Assembly: GCA_964640655.1 (NCBI GenBank)
Contig: CAZXFT010000009.1
Coordinates: 1 to 64,000 of the forward strand
Length of the DNA: 64,000 nt
From: BJGO01 sp964640655
GTDB lineage: Bacteria; Bacteroidota; Bacteroidia; Chitinophagales; UBA10324
Direction of reading: 5' to 3'
Shown: positions 25,347 to 33,564 of the stretch, in pieces
Position numbering within the stretch: position 1 is the first letter of the stretch
How the letters are laid out: each line of letters begins with the position of its first letter
Notes under the pieces: model-generated
Told to the model about the DNA's origin: nothing
Seen by the model: the letters and a program-made list of their open reading frames with translations, nothing else
The model's database searches: none
Made by a program: the position numbers and the translations under genes

Positions 25347-27773
25347 TTAACGGTAGATTAAAGGAAACGAAGCAGGGTCGCTTTCATGCATCACACCATA
25401 AAGTACATCTACAACCCGTTCAATACCGGGTTTGCAGAAATAATCACCATCAGATGCATATGCAGCACGGTTTTCTGCTGCAGTAATCGTAACCGGTTGT
25501 GCATCGAGGTAACGGAATATGTCCTGCTCTTCCATAACCTTTTGCAACATATAAGCAGTTGCACCGCCAGGCACATCTTCATCTAAAAACACTATCCTGT
25601 TGGTCTTTTTCACCGATTCTTTGATGGCATGATTGATATCAAATGGAACCAATGTTTGAACATCAATCAATTCTACATCAATACCAAGTAGTGATAGTTT
25701 GTCGCAGGCAGCTGCCGCAATACGGCATGTGGAACCGTAAGTAACCAGAGTAATATCAACGCCTTCACGCAATACCTCCGGAGTACCAAGAGGCACAGTA
25801 AATGAATCTATATTTATTGGTAATTTTTCTTTCAATCTGTATCCATTTAGGCATTCTATGATAAGCGCCGGGTCATCACTTTGCAAAAACAAATTGTAAA
25901 AACCTGCTGCCTGAGTCATATTTCGTGGAACGCAGATGTACATTCCTCTGAGCGCATTAATGATCATACCCATCGGTGAGCCGGTGTGCCAAATTCCTTC
26001 AAGCCGGTGACCACGGGTACGAACAATTAAAGGTGCTTGCTGTCCATTGGCCGTTCGATATCGTAAGGTAGCCAAATCGTCGCTTAAAGGTTGCAAACCA
26101 TAAAGTAAATAATCTAAGTATTGAATTTCGGCAATTGGACGAAGACCACGTAAAGCCATACCTAAACCCTGCCCCATAATCGTAGCTTCTCGGATACCCA
26201 CATCAAAAATTCGATGCTCACCATGTTTTGACTGCAACCCATTGAATCCCTGATTCACATCTCCTATTTTACCGAGGTCTTCGCCAAAAGCAACTAAGCG
26301 GTTGTCTCGGCTAAAGGCTGCATCAAAGCAGAAATTAAGAATTTCAAAACCATTCATCAAAGGAGCATCATCGGCATATTGAGCTTTCACTTCAGTAATA
26401 TTTAAAGCAGCTCTGTCTGAACTACTATATAAATGTGAATTATATCGCTGTTGATTTAATGCATCATAGTCTCCTAGCCAGGCCACCAACGATGCACGTT
26501 CCAGAGTTTCCTCAAAGCGTGTTTCATATAAAACATGTTTTGCGATCTCGGTCAGATTACGGCGCATAGGATCAGGCAGTATTAGCAATTCTTGTTTCTT
26601 ACGTTGTATTAGTTCTGCTGAAGAGCTATTGTAAGAAATTGCATCGAGCAAAGCAGAAAAAGATTCTATTTCAGATTTAATGGGTTGTAAATATTCTGCC
26701 CAAGCCGCTTTTTGTTGTTCACGAACATCTTTGGCAGCCTGCTCGGATATGCTTTGTAACTCCTCATCGTTTGAAATGGCATTTTGAATAATCCAAATCT
26801 TCATTCGTTGCAAACCATCAAAATCTTGTTCCCATTGCAATCGTTCTTTTGACTTATATCTTTCATGAGAGCCGGAAGTAGAATGACCCTGTGGTTGTGT
26901 AATTTCCTGAACGTGAATTAAACAAGGAATATGTGTACGACGAGTCTTATCGACAGCCACCTGATAGGTTTCTATTAAAGCGGGATAATCCCAACCTTTA
27001 ACTGTGTATATGTCAACACCACGGCCTTGTTCATTTACATAAAAACCGGAACAGATTTCAGAGATGCTCCCTTTAGTTGTTTGGAATTCAATAGGTACTG
27101 AGATTCCATACCCATCGTCCCACACAGAAATTATTAGAGGTACCTGCATCACTCCGGCAGCATTTAATGTTTCCCAAAAGTGTCCTTCAGATGTGCTGGC
27201 ATCACCTATTGTAGCAAACACAACTTCGTTGCCTGCATTTGAAAAACCCTCTTGAATATCATTATTCTTTATGTGGCGGTAATATTTTGAAGCAGAAGCA
27301 AGCCCTAGTGCACGAGGCATCTGAGAAGCGGTTGGTGATGCATCGGCAGCAGAATTCTTTTGTGATAAATGACTAATGTTATTACCGGCATGATCCAATA
27401 AACGAGTTGCAAAGTGTGCATTCATCATTCGTCCGGCAGAATGAGGCTCCTGATCAACATTAGTATTTGCATATAGTTGTGCAAATAGTTCTTTAACCGT
27501 TGCTTGCCCGGTTGCCAGCGCAATGGTCTGATCTCTGTAATACCCTGAACGAAAATCGCCATCTTCAAAAACCTTTGACAAGGCAATCTGAGGAATCTCC
27601 TTGCCGTCTCCGAAAATTCCAAACTTGGCTTTTCCCGTCAGCACTTCTTTTCTGCCCAGTAAACTGGCTTCACGACTTAAGTGAGCCAGATAATAATCTT
27701 CGAGAACTATCTTTTTAAAAGTTTCAAAGTCTATCTGTTCAGCTGTTAAATTTATTTTTGAAGTAAATGGCAT
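25347..27773 (-). CDS. Fused alpha/beta E1 component of a 2-oxoacid dehydrogenase
   Basis: 808 residues from ATG 27773 (MPFTSKINL); 24 upstream in-frame codons are not conserved-looking. E1-alpha (about 20-390) carries the ThDP motif beginning GDASTSEGHFW and WDDGYGISVP; a linker leads to E1-beta (about 470-808; FGEDLGKIGDVNQGFNGLQ, RTRGHRLEGIWHTGSPMG). Decarboxylates a 2-oxoacid and passes the acyl group to an E2 lipoyl partner. The fusion is common in Bacteroidota and is usually called 2-oxoisovalerate dehydrogenase; substrate not provable here. No E2 or E3 gene is nearby. Confidence 0.92.
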   Translation of the reverse strand: MPFTSKINLTAEQIDFETFKKIVLEDYYLAHLSREASLLGRKEVLTGKAKFGIFGDGKEIPQIALSKVFEDGDFRSGYYRDQTIALATGQATVKELFAQLYANTNVDQEPHSAGRMMNAHFATRLLDHAGNNISHLSQKNSAADASPTASQMPRALGLASASKYYRHIKNNDIQEGFSNAGNEVVFATIGDASTSEGHFWETLNAAGVMQVPLIISVWDDGYGISVPIEFQTTKGSISEICSGFYVNEQGRGVDIYTVKGWDYPALIETYQVAVDKTRRTHIPCLIHVQEITQPQGHSTSGSHERYKSKERLQWEQDFDGLQRMKIWIIQNAISNDEELQSISEQAAKDVREQQKAAWAEYLQPIKSEIESFSALLDAISYNSSSAELIQRKKQELLILPDPMRRNLTEIAKHVLYETRFEETLERASLVAWLGDYDALNQQRYNSHLYSSSDRAALNITEVKAQYADDAPLMNGFEILNFCFDAAFSRDNRLVAFGEDLGKIGDVNQGFNGLQSKHGEHRIFDVGIREATIMGQGLGMALRGLRPIAEIQYLDYLLYGLQPLSDDLATLRYRTANGQQAPLIVRTRGHRLEGIWHTGSPMGMIINALRGMYICVPRNMTQAAGFYNLFLQSDDPALIIECLNGYRLKEKLPINIDSFTVPLGTPEVLREGVDITLVTYGSTCRIAAAACDKLSLLGIDVELIDVQTLVPFDINHAIKESVKKTNRIVFLDEDVPGGATAYMLQKVMEEQDIFRYLDAQPVTITAAENRAAYASDGDYFCKPGIERVVDVLYGVMHESDPASFPLIYR

Positions 27774-27801
27774 GATATTTTCATTTGTATGCTTACTTTT
27801 C

Positions 27802-27809
27802 CAAAAATA
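27802..27809 (-). promoter_or_regulatory. Putative -7 element of the E1 gene
   Basis: TATTTTTG on the minus strand fits TAnnTTTG and would start transcription about 25 nt before the E1 ATG. No TTG at the usual spacing, so evidence is partial. Confidence 0.4.
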
Positions 27810-27853
27810 ATAAACAAGCATTACAACATCACTTATAACCCACAAACAAAATC

Positions 27854-28339
27854 ATGAAAAAAACCTTAACACTATTTATTGTTACAGTACTAGGATTTAG
27901 CGCCTTAGCTCAACAAAAAACCTTTGAAACCGGTAACCAAGTTCCCAAAACTCAAAAACCTACTCCAACGGTTCAAACAGTTGGCCCAGTAATAAGCAAT
28001 GCTTCCGGCGCTTCCTTTTCGTGGAGAGAAGAAACATTTGACTTTGGTAGTATACCTCAAGGAACACCGGTTACTCACGTATTTGAATTTACAAATACCG
28101 GAAATCAACCCTTGGTGATCAGCACAGTAGATAAATCTTGTGGCTGTACTACTCCCAAATGGACAACTGAACCAATATTACCCGGTAAAAAAGGGACTGT
28201 TTCAGCAACATATAATGCCGCTTCAATGGGTGGGTTCAATAAAACAATTACTGTACATTCTAATGCTTTAGGAGGTGACAAAGTATTGTTCATCAAAGGA
28301 ACAGTCATAGAAACTCCTCAACAAAATCAATCTAAGTAA
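27854..28339 (+). CDS. DUF1573 domain secreted protein (copy 1)
   Basis: 161 residues. Signal peptide MKKTLTLFIVTVLGFSALAQ, a spacer rich in Pro/Thr/Gln, then a DUF1573 Ig-like domain (about 58-150: FDFGSIPQGTPVTHVFEF ... KSCGCTTPKW ... ILPGKKGTVSATYNA). DUF1573 proteins are abundant exported Bacteroidota proteins of unknown function. Divergent from E1; 56 bp upstream of a paralogue that shares the SCGCTTP and GGFNK motifs. Confidence 0.88.
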   Translation: MKKTLTLFIVTVLGFSALAQQKTFETGNQVPKTQKPTPTVQTVGPVISNASGASFSWREETFDFGSIPQGTPVTHVFEFTNTGNQPLVISTVDKSCGCTTPKWTTEPILPGKKGTVSATYNAASMGGFNKTITVHSNALGGDKVLFIKGTVIETPQQNQSK

Positions 28340-28340
28340 T

Positions 28341-28357
28341 TTGGCACTATCATTGCG
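28341..28357 (+). promoter_or_regulatory. Predicted sigma54 (-24/-12) promoter
   Basis: TTGGCACTATCATTGCG matches the sigma54 consensus YTGGCACGrNNNTTGCW: the GG (28343-28344) and GC (28355-28356) are exactly 10 bp apart and both TGGCAC and TTGC are perfect. It lies in the 56-bp gap before the second DUF1573 gene; predicted start near 28368, giving a leader of about 28 nt. An upstream activator site was not identified. Confidence 0.72.
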
Positions 28358-28395
28358 AAAAATTAAAAAAACTCATTACAAACTAACTAACAATT

Positions 28396-28836
28396 ATGAA
28401 AAAAGTACTTTTTACACTCTTTATGACATTTGCTGTTGTTACAGCAACATTCGCTCAAGATGCAGTTGGCGATTTTAAATTCAAAGAAGAAACTTGGGAT
28501 TTCGGTACCATTCCTCAAGGAACGCCTGTTAAGCACCAGTTTACCTTCAGCAACATGGGTAAGGCCCCAATCGTTATTCAAAATGTTCAAGCTTCATGCG
28601 GCTGCACCACACCAACCTGGCCTAAGGAACCCATACTTCCTGGTAAATCAGAAGTGATTGAAGTACAATACAATGCAGCAAATGCAGGTGGATTTAACAA
28701 ATCAATCACTATTACTTCAAATGCAGGTACTGCAACGAAAATGTTGTACATCAAAGGCACTGTAGAAGCTGCTCCTAAAGATCAGACTACTCCGGAAAAA
28801 CAGCCTTCTATGTTGAATACAACACCCAAGAACTAA
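28396..28836 (+). CDS. DUF1573 domain secreted protein (copy 2), likely sigma54-controlled
   Basis: 146 residues. Signal peptide MKKVLFTLFMTFAVVTATFAQ, then a single DUF1573 domain (about 33-125; WDFGTIPQGTPVKHQFTF, ASCGCTTPTW, GGFNKSITITSNA) and a short Thr/Pro/Gln tail. Clearly paralogous to the gene just upstream. It has its own predicted sigma54 promoter and its own terminator, so it can be expressed separately. Function unknown; periplasmic or surface location expected. Confidence 0.88.
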   Translation: MKKVLFTLFMTFAVVTATFAQDAVGDFKFKEETWDFGTIPQGTPVKHQFTFSNMGKAPIVIQNVQASCGCTTPTWPKEPILPGKSEVIEVQYNAANAGGFNKSITITSNAGTATKMLYIKGTVEAAPKDQTTPEKQPSMLNTTPKN

Positions 28837-28857
28837 TCTAACTAAATAACCTACAAT

Positions 28858-28893
28858 AAACTCCGTGTAGTGCTACTGCACGGAGTTTTTTTA
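28858..28893 (+). terminator. Rho-independent terminator after DUF1573 copy 2
   Basis: AACTCCGTG pairs perfectly with CACGGAGTT around an 11-nt loop, followed by seven T. Positioned 22 bp after the stop codon. Confidence 0.9.
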
Positions 28894-28906
28894 TTTTTAC
28901 GACCTT

Positions 28907-30109
28907 ATGCCAAAACTTTCCCAAAAAGGATTAACAATGCCGGCTTCCCCAATTAGGAAACTGGTACCATTTGCTGAACAGGCAAAAAAGAAAGGTGTTA
29001 AAGTTTATCATCTGAATATTGGTCAGCCTGATATTGAAATGCCTCACGAAGCTATTGATGCTTTAAGAAACATTGATATCAGCATTTTAGAGTACAGCCA
29101 CAGTGCTGGTAACGAAAGCTACCGCAGGAAACTGGCTGAGTACTATAAGGTTTATGGTATCAACCTCGATCCTGCATATAATATTCTAATTACCACAGGA
29201 GGCTCTGAAGCTATCACAATAGCATTAATGAGTTGTATGGATCCGGGAGATGAAATCATTGTTCCTGAACCTTTGTATGCTAACTACAATGGCTTTGCCG
29301 TAGCCAGCGATGTGGTAGTTAAACCCATAACATCAAGCATAGAAACCGGATTTGCCTTACCTGGAATTGATGCATTTGAAAAGTTAATAACGCCACGTAC
29401 TAAAGCAATTTTGATCTGTAATCCTAATAACCCAACCGGTTATCTTTATTCAAAAAAAGAACTGGAAGCACTGCGAGATTTAGTTTTGAAGCACGATTTA
29501 TTCCTGTTCGCTGATGAGGTATATCGCGATTTTATTTATGATGGCAGAGAACACGTCTCTTTATTAAATATACCCGGCTTAGAGAAAAATGCTGTTGTGA
29601 TTGACTCTGTTTCCAAGCGTTTCAGTATGTGTGGCGCACGAATAGGTACGTTAATATCCTATAATAAGGAGTTGATGTTGATAGCATTGAAATTTGCTCA
29701 GGCACGCTTAAGCCCACCCTCGTTAGGTCAGATAGCAGCTGAGGCAGCACTTGATGCAGAAGACGATTATTTTAATGAAGTAAATGAGGAGTATCTCAGC
29801 CGCAGAAATCTGATGGTTAAAATGCTGAATCAAATAAGTGGTGTCTTTTGTCCTACTCCGGGTGGTGCCTTCTATACGATTGCGCGTTTACCAATCGATG
29901 ATTGTGATAAATTCTGTCAATGGTTGCTTGAGAGTTTTTCATACGAAAACGAGACAGTTATGCTGGCTCCTGCTACAGGATTTTACTCTACAAAGGGGTT
30001 AGGTAAAAATGAAGTGAGACTTGCATACGTTCTAAATAAAAACGACTTAGGTAAAGCTATAAAGTGCCTCGAAGAAGCTCTTAAAGTTTATCCAGGTAGA
30101 ACTAAGTGA
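28907..30109 (+). CDS. Class I/II pyridoxal-phosphate aminotransferase
   Basis: 400 residues, fold type I. PLP-site features: NIGQPDIEMP near the N-terminus, TTGGSEAI, the NPNNPTGYLYS segment, DEVYRDF, and the Schiff-base lysine in SVSKRFSMCGARIG. Resembles aspartate/aromatic aminotransferases; the amino donor cannot be told from sequence. Starts only 14 bp after the preceding terminator. Its last 8 bases overlap the end of the convergent purT. Confidence 0.9.
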   Translation: MPKLSQKGLTMPASPIRKLVPFAEQAKKKGVKVYHLNIGQPDIEMPHEAIDALRNIDISILEYSHSAGNESYRRKLAEYYKVYGINLDPAYNILITTGGSEAITIALMSCMDPGDEIIVPEPLYANYNGFAVASDVVVKPITSSIETGFALPGIDAFEKLITPRTKAILICNPNNPTGYLYSKKELEALRDLVLKHDLFLFADEVYRDFIYDGREHVSLLNIPGLEKNAVVIDSVSKRFSMCGARIGTLISYNKELMLIALKFAQARLSPPSLGQIAAEAALDAEDDYFNEVNEEYLSRRNLMVKMLNQISGVFCPTPGGAFYTIARLPIDDCDKFCQWLLESFSYENETVMLAPATGFYSTKGLGKNEVRLAYVLNKNDLGKAIKCLEEALKVYPGRTK

Positions 30110-31268
30110 CACTTATTAACGAGGCAACTTGCATTGCCTTTGATCTGAGCAATTCCATATCCGTATCAACATTATCATAAGTTAATGCCACACCCATTCT
30201 GCGGTACTTACGTGAATTTGGTTTTCCAAATATTTTGATGTCGGCTTTAGCAATGAGAGCAGCCTTTTCTATTCCAGTATAATTTGGTTCTGATTTATTG
30301 TCTGCTTGAGCTAGTATCACTGCGGATGCTGCGGCTCGTTCCAATGTAATTTCCGGAATTGGTAGTCCTAACACAGCTCGGGCATGGAGTTCAAACTCAT
30401 TAAAGTTTTGTGAATTGGCCAAGGTTACCATGCCGGTATCGTGCGGCCTTGGAGACAACTCACTGAAAATTACTTCGTGATCTGTCAGGAAAAATTCAAC
30501 TCCCCACAAACCTGCACCCCCAAGGGAATGAGTAACAGCATTGGCCATAGCACAGGCGGTGTTATATTGTTGAAAAGTGATATTACAAGGTTGCCAGCTT
30601 TCCTGATAGTCGCCACGCTCCTGTCTGTGCCCTATGGGAGGACAAAACAAAGTATGTCCATTTTTTTGAGTTACCGTTAAGAGAGTGATTTCAGTATGGA
30701 AATTGATAAACTCTTCGATGATAACGACCTTTAAATCACCCCGACTGTTTGTTAATGCATAGTTCCAGGCAGTTTCCAACTCATCGGCATTTTTTACAAC
30801 TGATTGTCCTTTACCGCTGCTACTCATCAGAGGTTTTATCACACAAGGGAAACCAATTTGTTGTGAATATTCTCTGCATTCGCTCAAAGTATGTGCGTAC
30901 GCATACTTAGCTGTTCGCAAGTGAAGTTCGCGAGCAGCCAGATCGCGTATAGCCTGACGATTCATAGTGTAGTTGGCAGCTTTGGCAGATGGTACGACCT
31001 GTATCCCCATTTCCTCATACTTAAAAAATCGTTCTGTTCTTATGGCCTCAATTTCGGGTACAATGATATCAGGTTTGTGTTTATCTACTATTTCGTCCAG
31101 TTGTTTACCATCAAGCATATTTATGACGTTAAACTCGTGTGATACCTGCATTGCAGGTGCGCCGATATATGAATCAACTGCAATCACATACTGACCAAGT
31201 CTTTGACAGGCTATCACAAACTCTTTTCCTAATTCGCCAGAACCGAGTAACAGAATTTTTTTACGCAT
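30102..31268 (-). CDS. purT: Formate-dependent phosphoribosylglycinamide formyltransferase (GAR transformylase 2)
   Basis: 388 residues. ATP-grasp enzyme forming FGAR from GAR, formate and ATP. Seen: N-terminal GSGELGKEFVIACQRLG, VPEIEAIRTE, the ATP-grasp segment PCVIKPLMSSSGKGQS, and the metal-binding FFLTDHEVIFSELSPRPHDTGM. Five bases downstream of the lysine-pathway-like gene, so one operon. Confidence 0.95.
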   Translation of the reverse strand: MRKKILLLGSGELGKEFVIACQRLGQYVIAVDSYIGAPAMQVSHEFNVINMLDGKQLDEIVDKHKPDIIVPEIEAIRTERFFKYEEMGIQVVPSAKAANYTMNRQAIRDLAARELHLRTAKYAYAHTLSECREYSQQIGFPCVIKPLMSSSGKGQSVVKNADELETAWNYALTNSRGDLKVVIIEEFINFHTEITLLTVTQKNGHTLFCPPIGHRQERGDYQESWQPCNITFQQYNTACAMANAVTHSLGGAGLWGVEFFLTDHEVIFSELSPRPHDTGMVTLANSQNFNEFELHARAVLGLPIPEITLERAAASAVILAQADNKSEPNYTGIEKAALIAKADIKIFGKPNSRKYRRMGVALTYDNVDTDMELLRSKAMQVASLISVT

Positions 31269-31273
31269 AATTA

Positions 31274-32479
31274 TTATTGTTTAATGTAATCTTCTAGATA
31301 CTTATATTTTGGCATCAATGCGCCTTCCTCAGCTATTGTAGCTCTTTCGATAACTTCACTTGAACTATCCATTAATTCCTCTACAACATATTCAGTTAGT
31401 TTGTCGCCAAATTCTTCAGAGGCTTCACGTGGTAATTCATTCGGTAAATTACTAACGGCCATAATATCAATTACCTGTGGTTGGTATGGTTCTTCTTCTT
31501 TTTCTGAAAATGGATTATAGCCAAAAACAGGATTATCGATAGATGTGTCCCTTATAGTTGCGGGAACCGAACCGTTTACATCGCAAGTGATATCAGCAAT
31601 CACCTTAATTCTGAATTCTCGTGAACGCATATCTTCTTTTGTAAAAAAAACCGGTGCTTTAGGATCCCAGAAAATAGCATTCATAAATAAGTCGGTCACT
31701 TTAGTAAAAGGAAGAAAGGCTGATTGATATTGTTCCGGTCTTTTATGAAAATCGTCGCGCCGGAATGGTTTACCATCCTTTCTTTCGTACAATTGACTCG
31801 TGTTCAGCACAACATATACCGGTTCATCATAAGTTTGAGTTAAATAATTCTGGACGCTCACCATTCGGATATTCAGTTTCTCCAGTAGTTCATAAACTCC
31901 TCTGGCAACCCTACCCGTTCCTGTCACAGCTATCTTAATGGGGGGCAGTTTGATACCTGCATATTGATCTATTAATTCCTTATAACTGCGGCAATGCCAG
32001 GCAGGTTTCAAATCAAAGTGCTTGTATCGTTTGCCCCAGGTTAAGAATCCATTATGCGCACCTACTACGCCAGCATAATGGCCAAATCCCAGAATACGTT
32101 CACCGGTTTCCCATGTAAGACATTCGTAGTCAATGAGTGTTATAGTTTTCCTGAGTATTTCCTGAAGCATTTTCTTATTATGAGGTTGCTTCTTGATAGT
32201 GTGAGAAAAGAACAAATATTTCTTGTTAGAAATAAGTTTATTATAAGGAACTTCTTTAATACCAATTAAAATATGAGCATTGCTAATGTCTTCCTGAACA
32301 TTAATATTCAATGCCCGGTACTCATCATCGGTGAAACAGCGATATGATGATGGCTGAACAATAAATTCGAGGTTAGAAAATTTATTCATCAACCAAACGC
32401 ATTGATGAGGCGTGAATGCCACTCGTTTGTCAGCCGGTATTTTTTCTTCTCTAATTAGTGCAAAAACAATCTTCTCCAT
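31274..32479 (-). CDS. Saccharopine dehydrogenase / alanine dehydrogenase family protein
   Basis: 401 residues. AlaDh/PNT-type N-terminal domain (FALIREEKIPADKRVAFTPHQC) and a Rossmann NAD domain (IAVTGTGRVARGVYELL), then a region VIADITCDVNGSVPATIRDTS typical of lysine-forming (NAD+) saccharopine dehydrogenases. Likely interconverts saccharopine and lysine plus 2-oxoglutarate, in lysine breakdown; alanine dehydrogenase is less likely given the GSVPATIRDT motif. Heads an operon with purT; promoter at 32493-32500. Confidence 0.82.
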   Translation of the reverse strand: MEKIVFALIREEKIPADKRVAFTPHQCVWLMNKFSNLEFIVQPSSYRCFTDDEYRALNINVQEDISNAHILIGIKEVPYNKLISNKKYLFFSHTIKKQPHNKKMLQEILRKTITLIDYECLTWETGERILGFGHYAGVVGAHNGFLTWGKRYKHFDLKPAWHCRSYKELIDQYAGIKLPPIKIAVTGTGRVARGVYELLEKLNIRMVSVQNYLTQTYDEPVYVVLNTSQLYERKDGKPFRRDDFHKRPEQYQSAFLPFTKVTDLFMNAIFWDPKAPVFFTKEDMRSREFRIKVIADITCDVNGSVPATIRDTSIDNPVFGYNPFSEKEEEPYQPQVIDIMAVSNLPNELPREASEEFGDKLTEYVVEELMDSSSEVIERATIAEEGALMPKYKYLEDYIKQ

Positions 32480-32492
32480 AATCGAACGAGCG

Positions 32493-32500
32493 CAAATGTA
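32493..32500 (-). promoter_or_regulatory. -7 element of the saccharopine-dehydrogenase-purT operon
   Basis: TACATTTG on the minus strand, a full match to TAnnTTTG, 13 bp before the ATG. No TTG at the usual distance; predicted leader about 10 nt. Confidence 0.5.
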
Positions 32501-32529
32501 TAGGCAGCCAATCCTAAAAAAAATAATTC

Positions 32530-32556
32530 TTATCAGGAACCTTATAGGCCTGATAA
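32530..32556. repeat. Imperfect palindrome between divergent units
   Basis: TTATCAGG and CCTGATAA are perfect 8-bp arms; inside them CCT/AGG can also pair, with a 2-nt bulge. It lies between the leftward lysine/purT operon promoter and the tmRNA, so it may be an operator or a bidirectional structure. No T-run, so not a usual terminator. Confidence 0.5.
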
Positions 32557-32583
32557 TTGGTTTACATTTACAGCATTAAACCT

Positions 32584-32951
32584 GGGGCTGACCGGTTTTG
32601 ACAGCATCGTTCTTTGTAAATCAGCATGCAGAGCATTGCAGGGCAAGCTCTTTAATATCTATCCTGCGACGCCATAACTGGCAACACTTCTTACGCAATG
32701 GCTGCCTAATCACGCAAAGCGTGTAGCGCACCTGCTTCCGTTAGTCCCTGTCCGGCGGACTAACACCGGGAGCATCGTCATCCGGACTGGCTCAAAGCTG
32801 GCTGCTTGCCGCGAGCGAGACTCTGACAGCAGATAGGTTCAAGGTCCGGTTTGTTTTTCACCTGCCTCGTTCAGAAAACCAAGATTAACTAAGCATGTAG
32901 AACGTTTACGAAAATGTTGCCTGGACGCGGGTTCAATTCCCGCCAGCTCCA
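32584..32951 (+). ncRNA. ssrA: Transfer-messenger RNA (tmRNA)
   Basis: 368 nt. The 5' end GGGGCTGACCGG pairs with 3' CAGCTCC to form the tRNA-like acceptor (one G-T), followed by discriminator A; CCA is not encoded. The T-arm GCGGGTTCAATTCCCGC is perfect. The internal message begins at about 32680 and ends with TAA at 32707-32709. Between are the usual pseudoknot-rich regions. tmRNA with SmpB frees stalled ribosomes and tags the nascent chain. Upstream TACATTTA at 32563-32570 is a one-mismatch -7 box. Confidence 0.96.
32680..32709 (+). other. tmRNA tag reading frame (GNTSYAMAA)
   Basis: Reads GGC AAC ACT TCT TAC GCA ATG GCT GCC TAA, giving the tag GNTSYAMAA after the alanine carried by tmRNA. 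It ends in the protease-recognition pattern YA(L/M)AA known from other tmRNAs; Met replaces the commoner Leu. Confidence 0.88.
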
Positions 32952-32975
32952 CTTATAAGCACGGTTATTCAACTT

Positions 32976-33004
32976 GTTGTTAATTATTTAAGACAACTTT
33001 TTTT
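32976..33004 (+). terminator. Probable terminator of tmRNA
   Basis: GTTGT and ACAAC arms (with possible TAA/TTA extension after a bulge) precede seven T, 25 bp after the tmRNA 3' end. The stem is short, so confidence is moderate. Confidence 0.5.
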
Positions 33005-33006
33005 AA

Positions 33007-33027
33007 ACCAATAGCGCATTTATTGGT
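33007..33027. repeat. Perfect 7-bp inverted repeat upstream of the small unknown gene
   Basis: ACCAATA / TATTGGT around a 7-nt loop, 15 bp before the ATG at 33043. Could be an operator or a second half of the tmRNA termination region. Confidence 0.4.
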
Positions 33028-33042
33028 CATTTGTACCAACGT

Positions 33043-33564
33043 ATGATTACTGAATATAAACTTCTAAAGAAGTTAGAACGCATAAACATAGAACTTCTGG
33101 CAGCTGAGTTAATCATTACAACACACTCGCAAAAAAGCGTTTTACTCGATTACAGAAAGAATGTATCAGAAGAGTTGCTACCTCAGGTTGAATGCTTTAA
33201 AAGCCATATTAACATCTGCAAACAAAAATTGAGTGAGTATGTCAAGTATAAAAGTTCATTTAAATTAAAAGTAATAGTCCCTGAGAACATAATTATCAAT
33301 TGTAAACTTTTTTCAGGAAGTATTCAAATCAGCGGCTTGTACAAGCGTCTTGTCTTAAAACAAAAGAATGGTATGATTAAACTAAATGCAGCATATTTTG
33401 AAACCAATGAACATAGTTTAGTTGAAACAAACTCAGGTGAAATTAATATTGAAAACAACAATAATAGCATTCGTTATAAGAATAGTCTGACAGCTGAACT
33501 GACTTGTTCAAATGGGGGCATAGTTGTTTTTGAATCAGATCTATTGCCTATAAAAATGTTATGA
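33043..33564 (+). CDS. Small hypothetical protein, weakly DUF4097-like
   Basis: 173 residues from ATG 33043; a TTG 12 bases upstream is possible. The first 75 residues look helical with several Lys/Glu pairs. The rest is beta-rich with repeated short strands (ENIIINCKLFSGSIQISG, NGMIKLNAAYFETNE, SGEINIENNNN), a pattern like the putative adhesin DUF4097 beta-solenoid, but I cannot assign it. No signal peptide. Its last 6 bases overlap the convergent O-antigen ligase gene. Confidence 0.6.
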   Translation: MITEYKLLKKLERINIELLAAELIITTHSQKSVLLDYRKNVSEELLPQVECFKSHINICKQKLSEYVKYKSSFKLKVIVPENIIINCKLFSGSIQISGLYKRLVLKQKNGMIKLNAAYFETNEHSLVETNSGEINIENNNNSIRYKNSLTAELTCSNGGIVVFESDLLPIKML

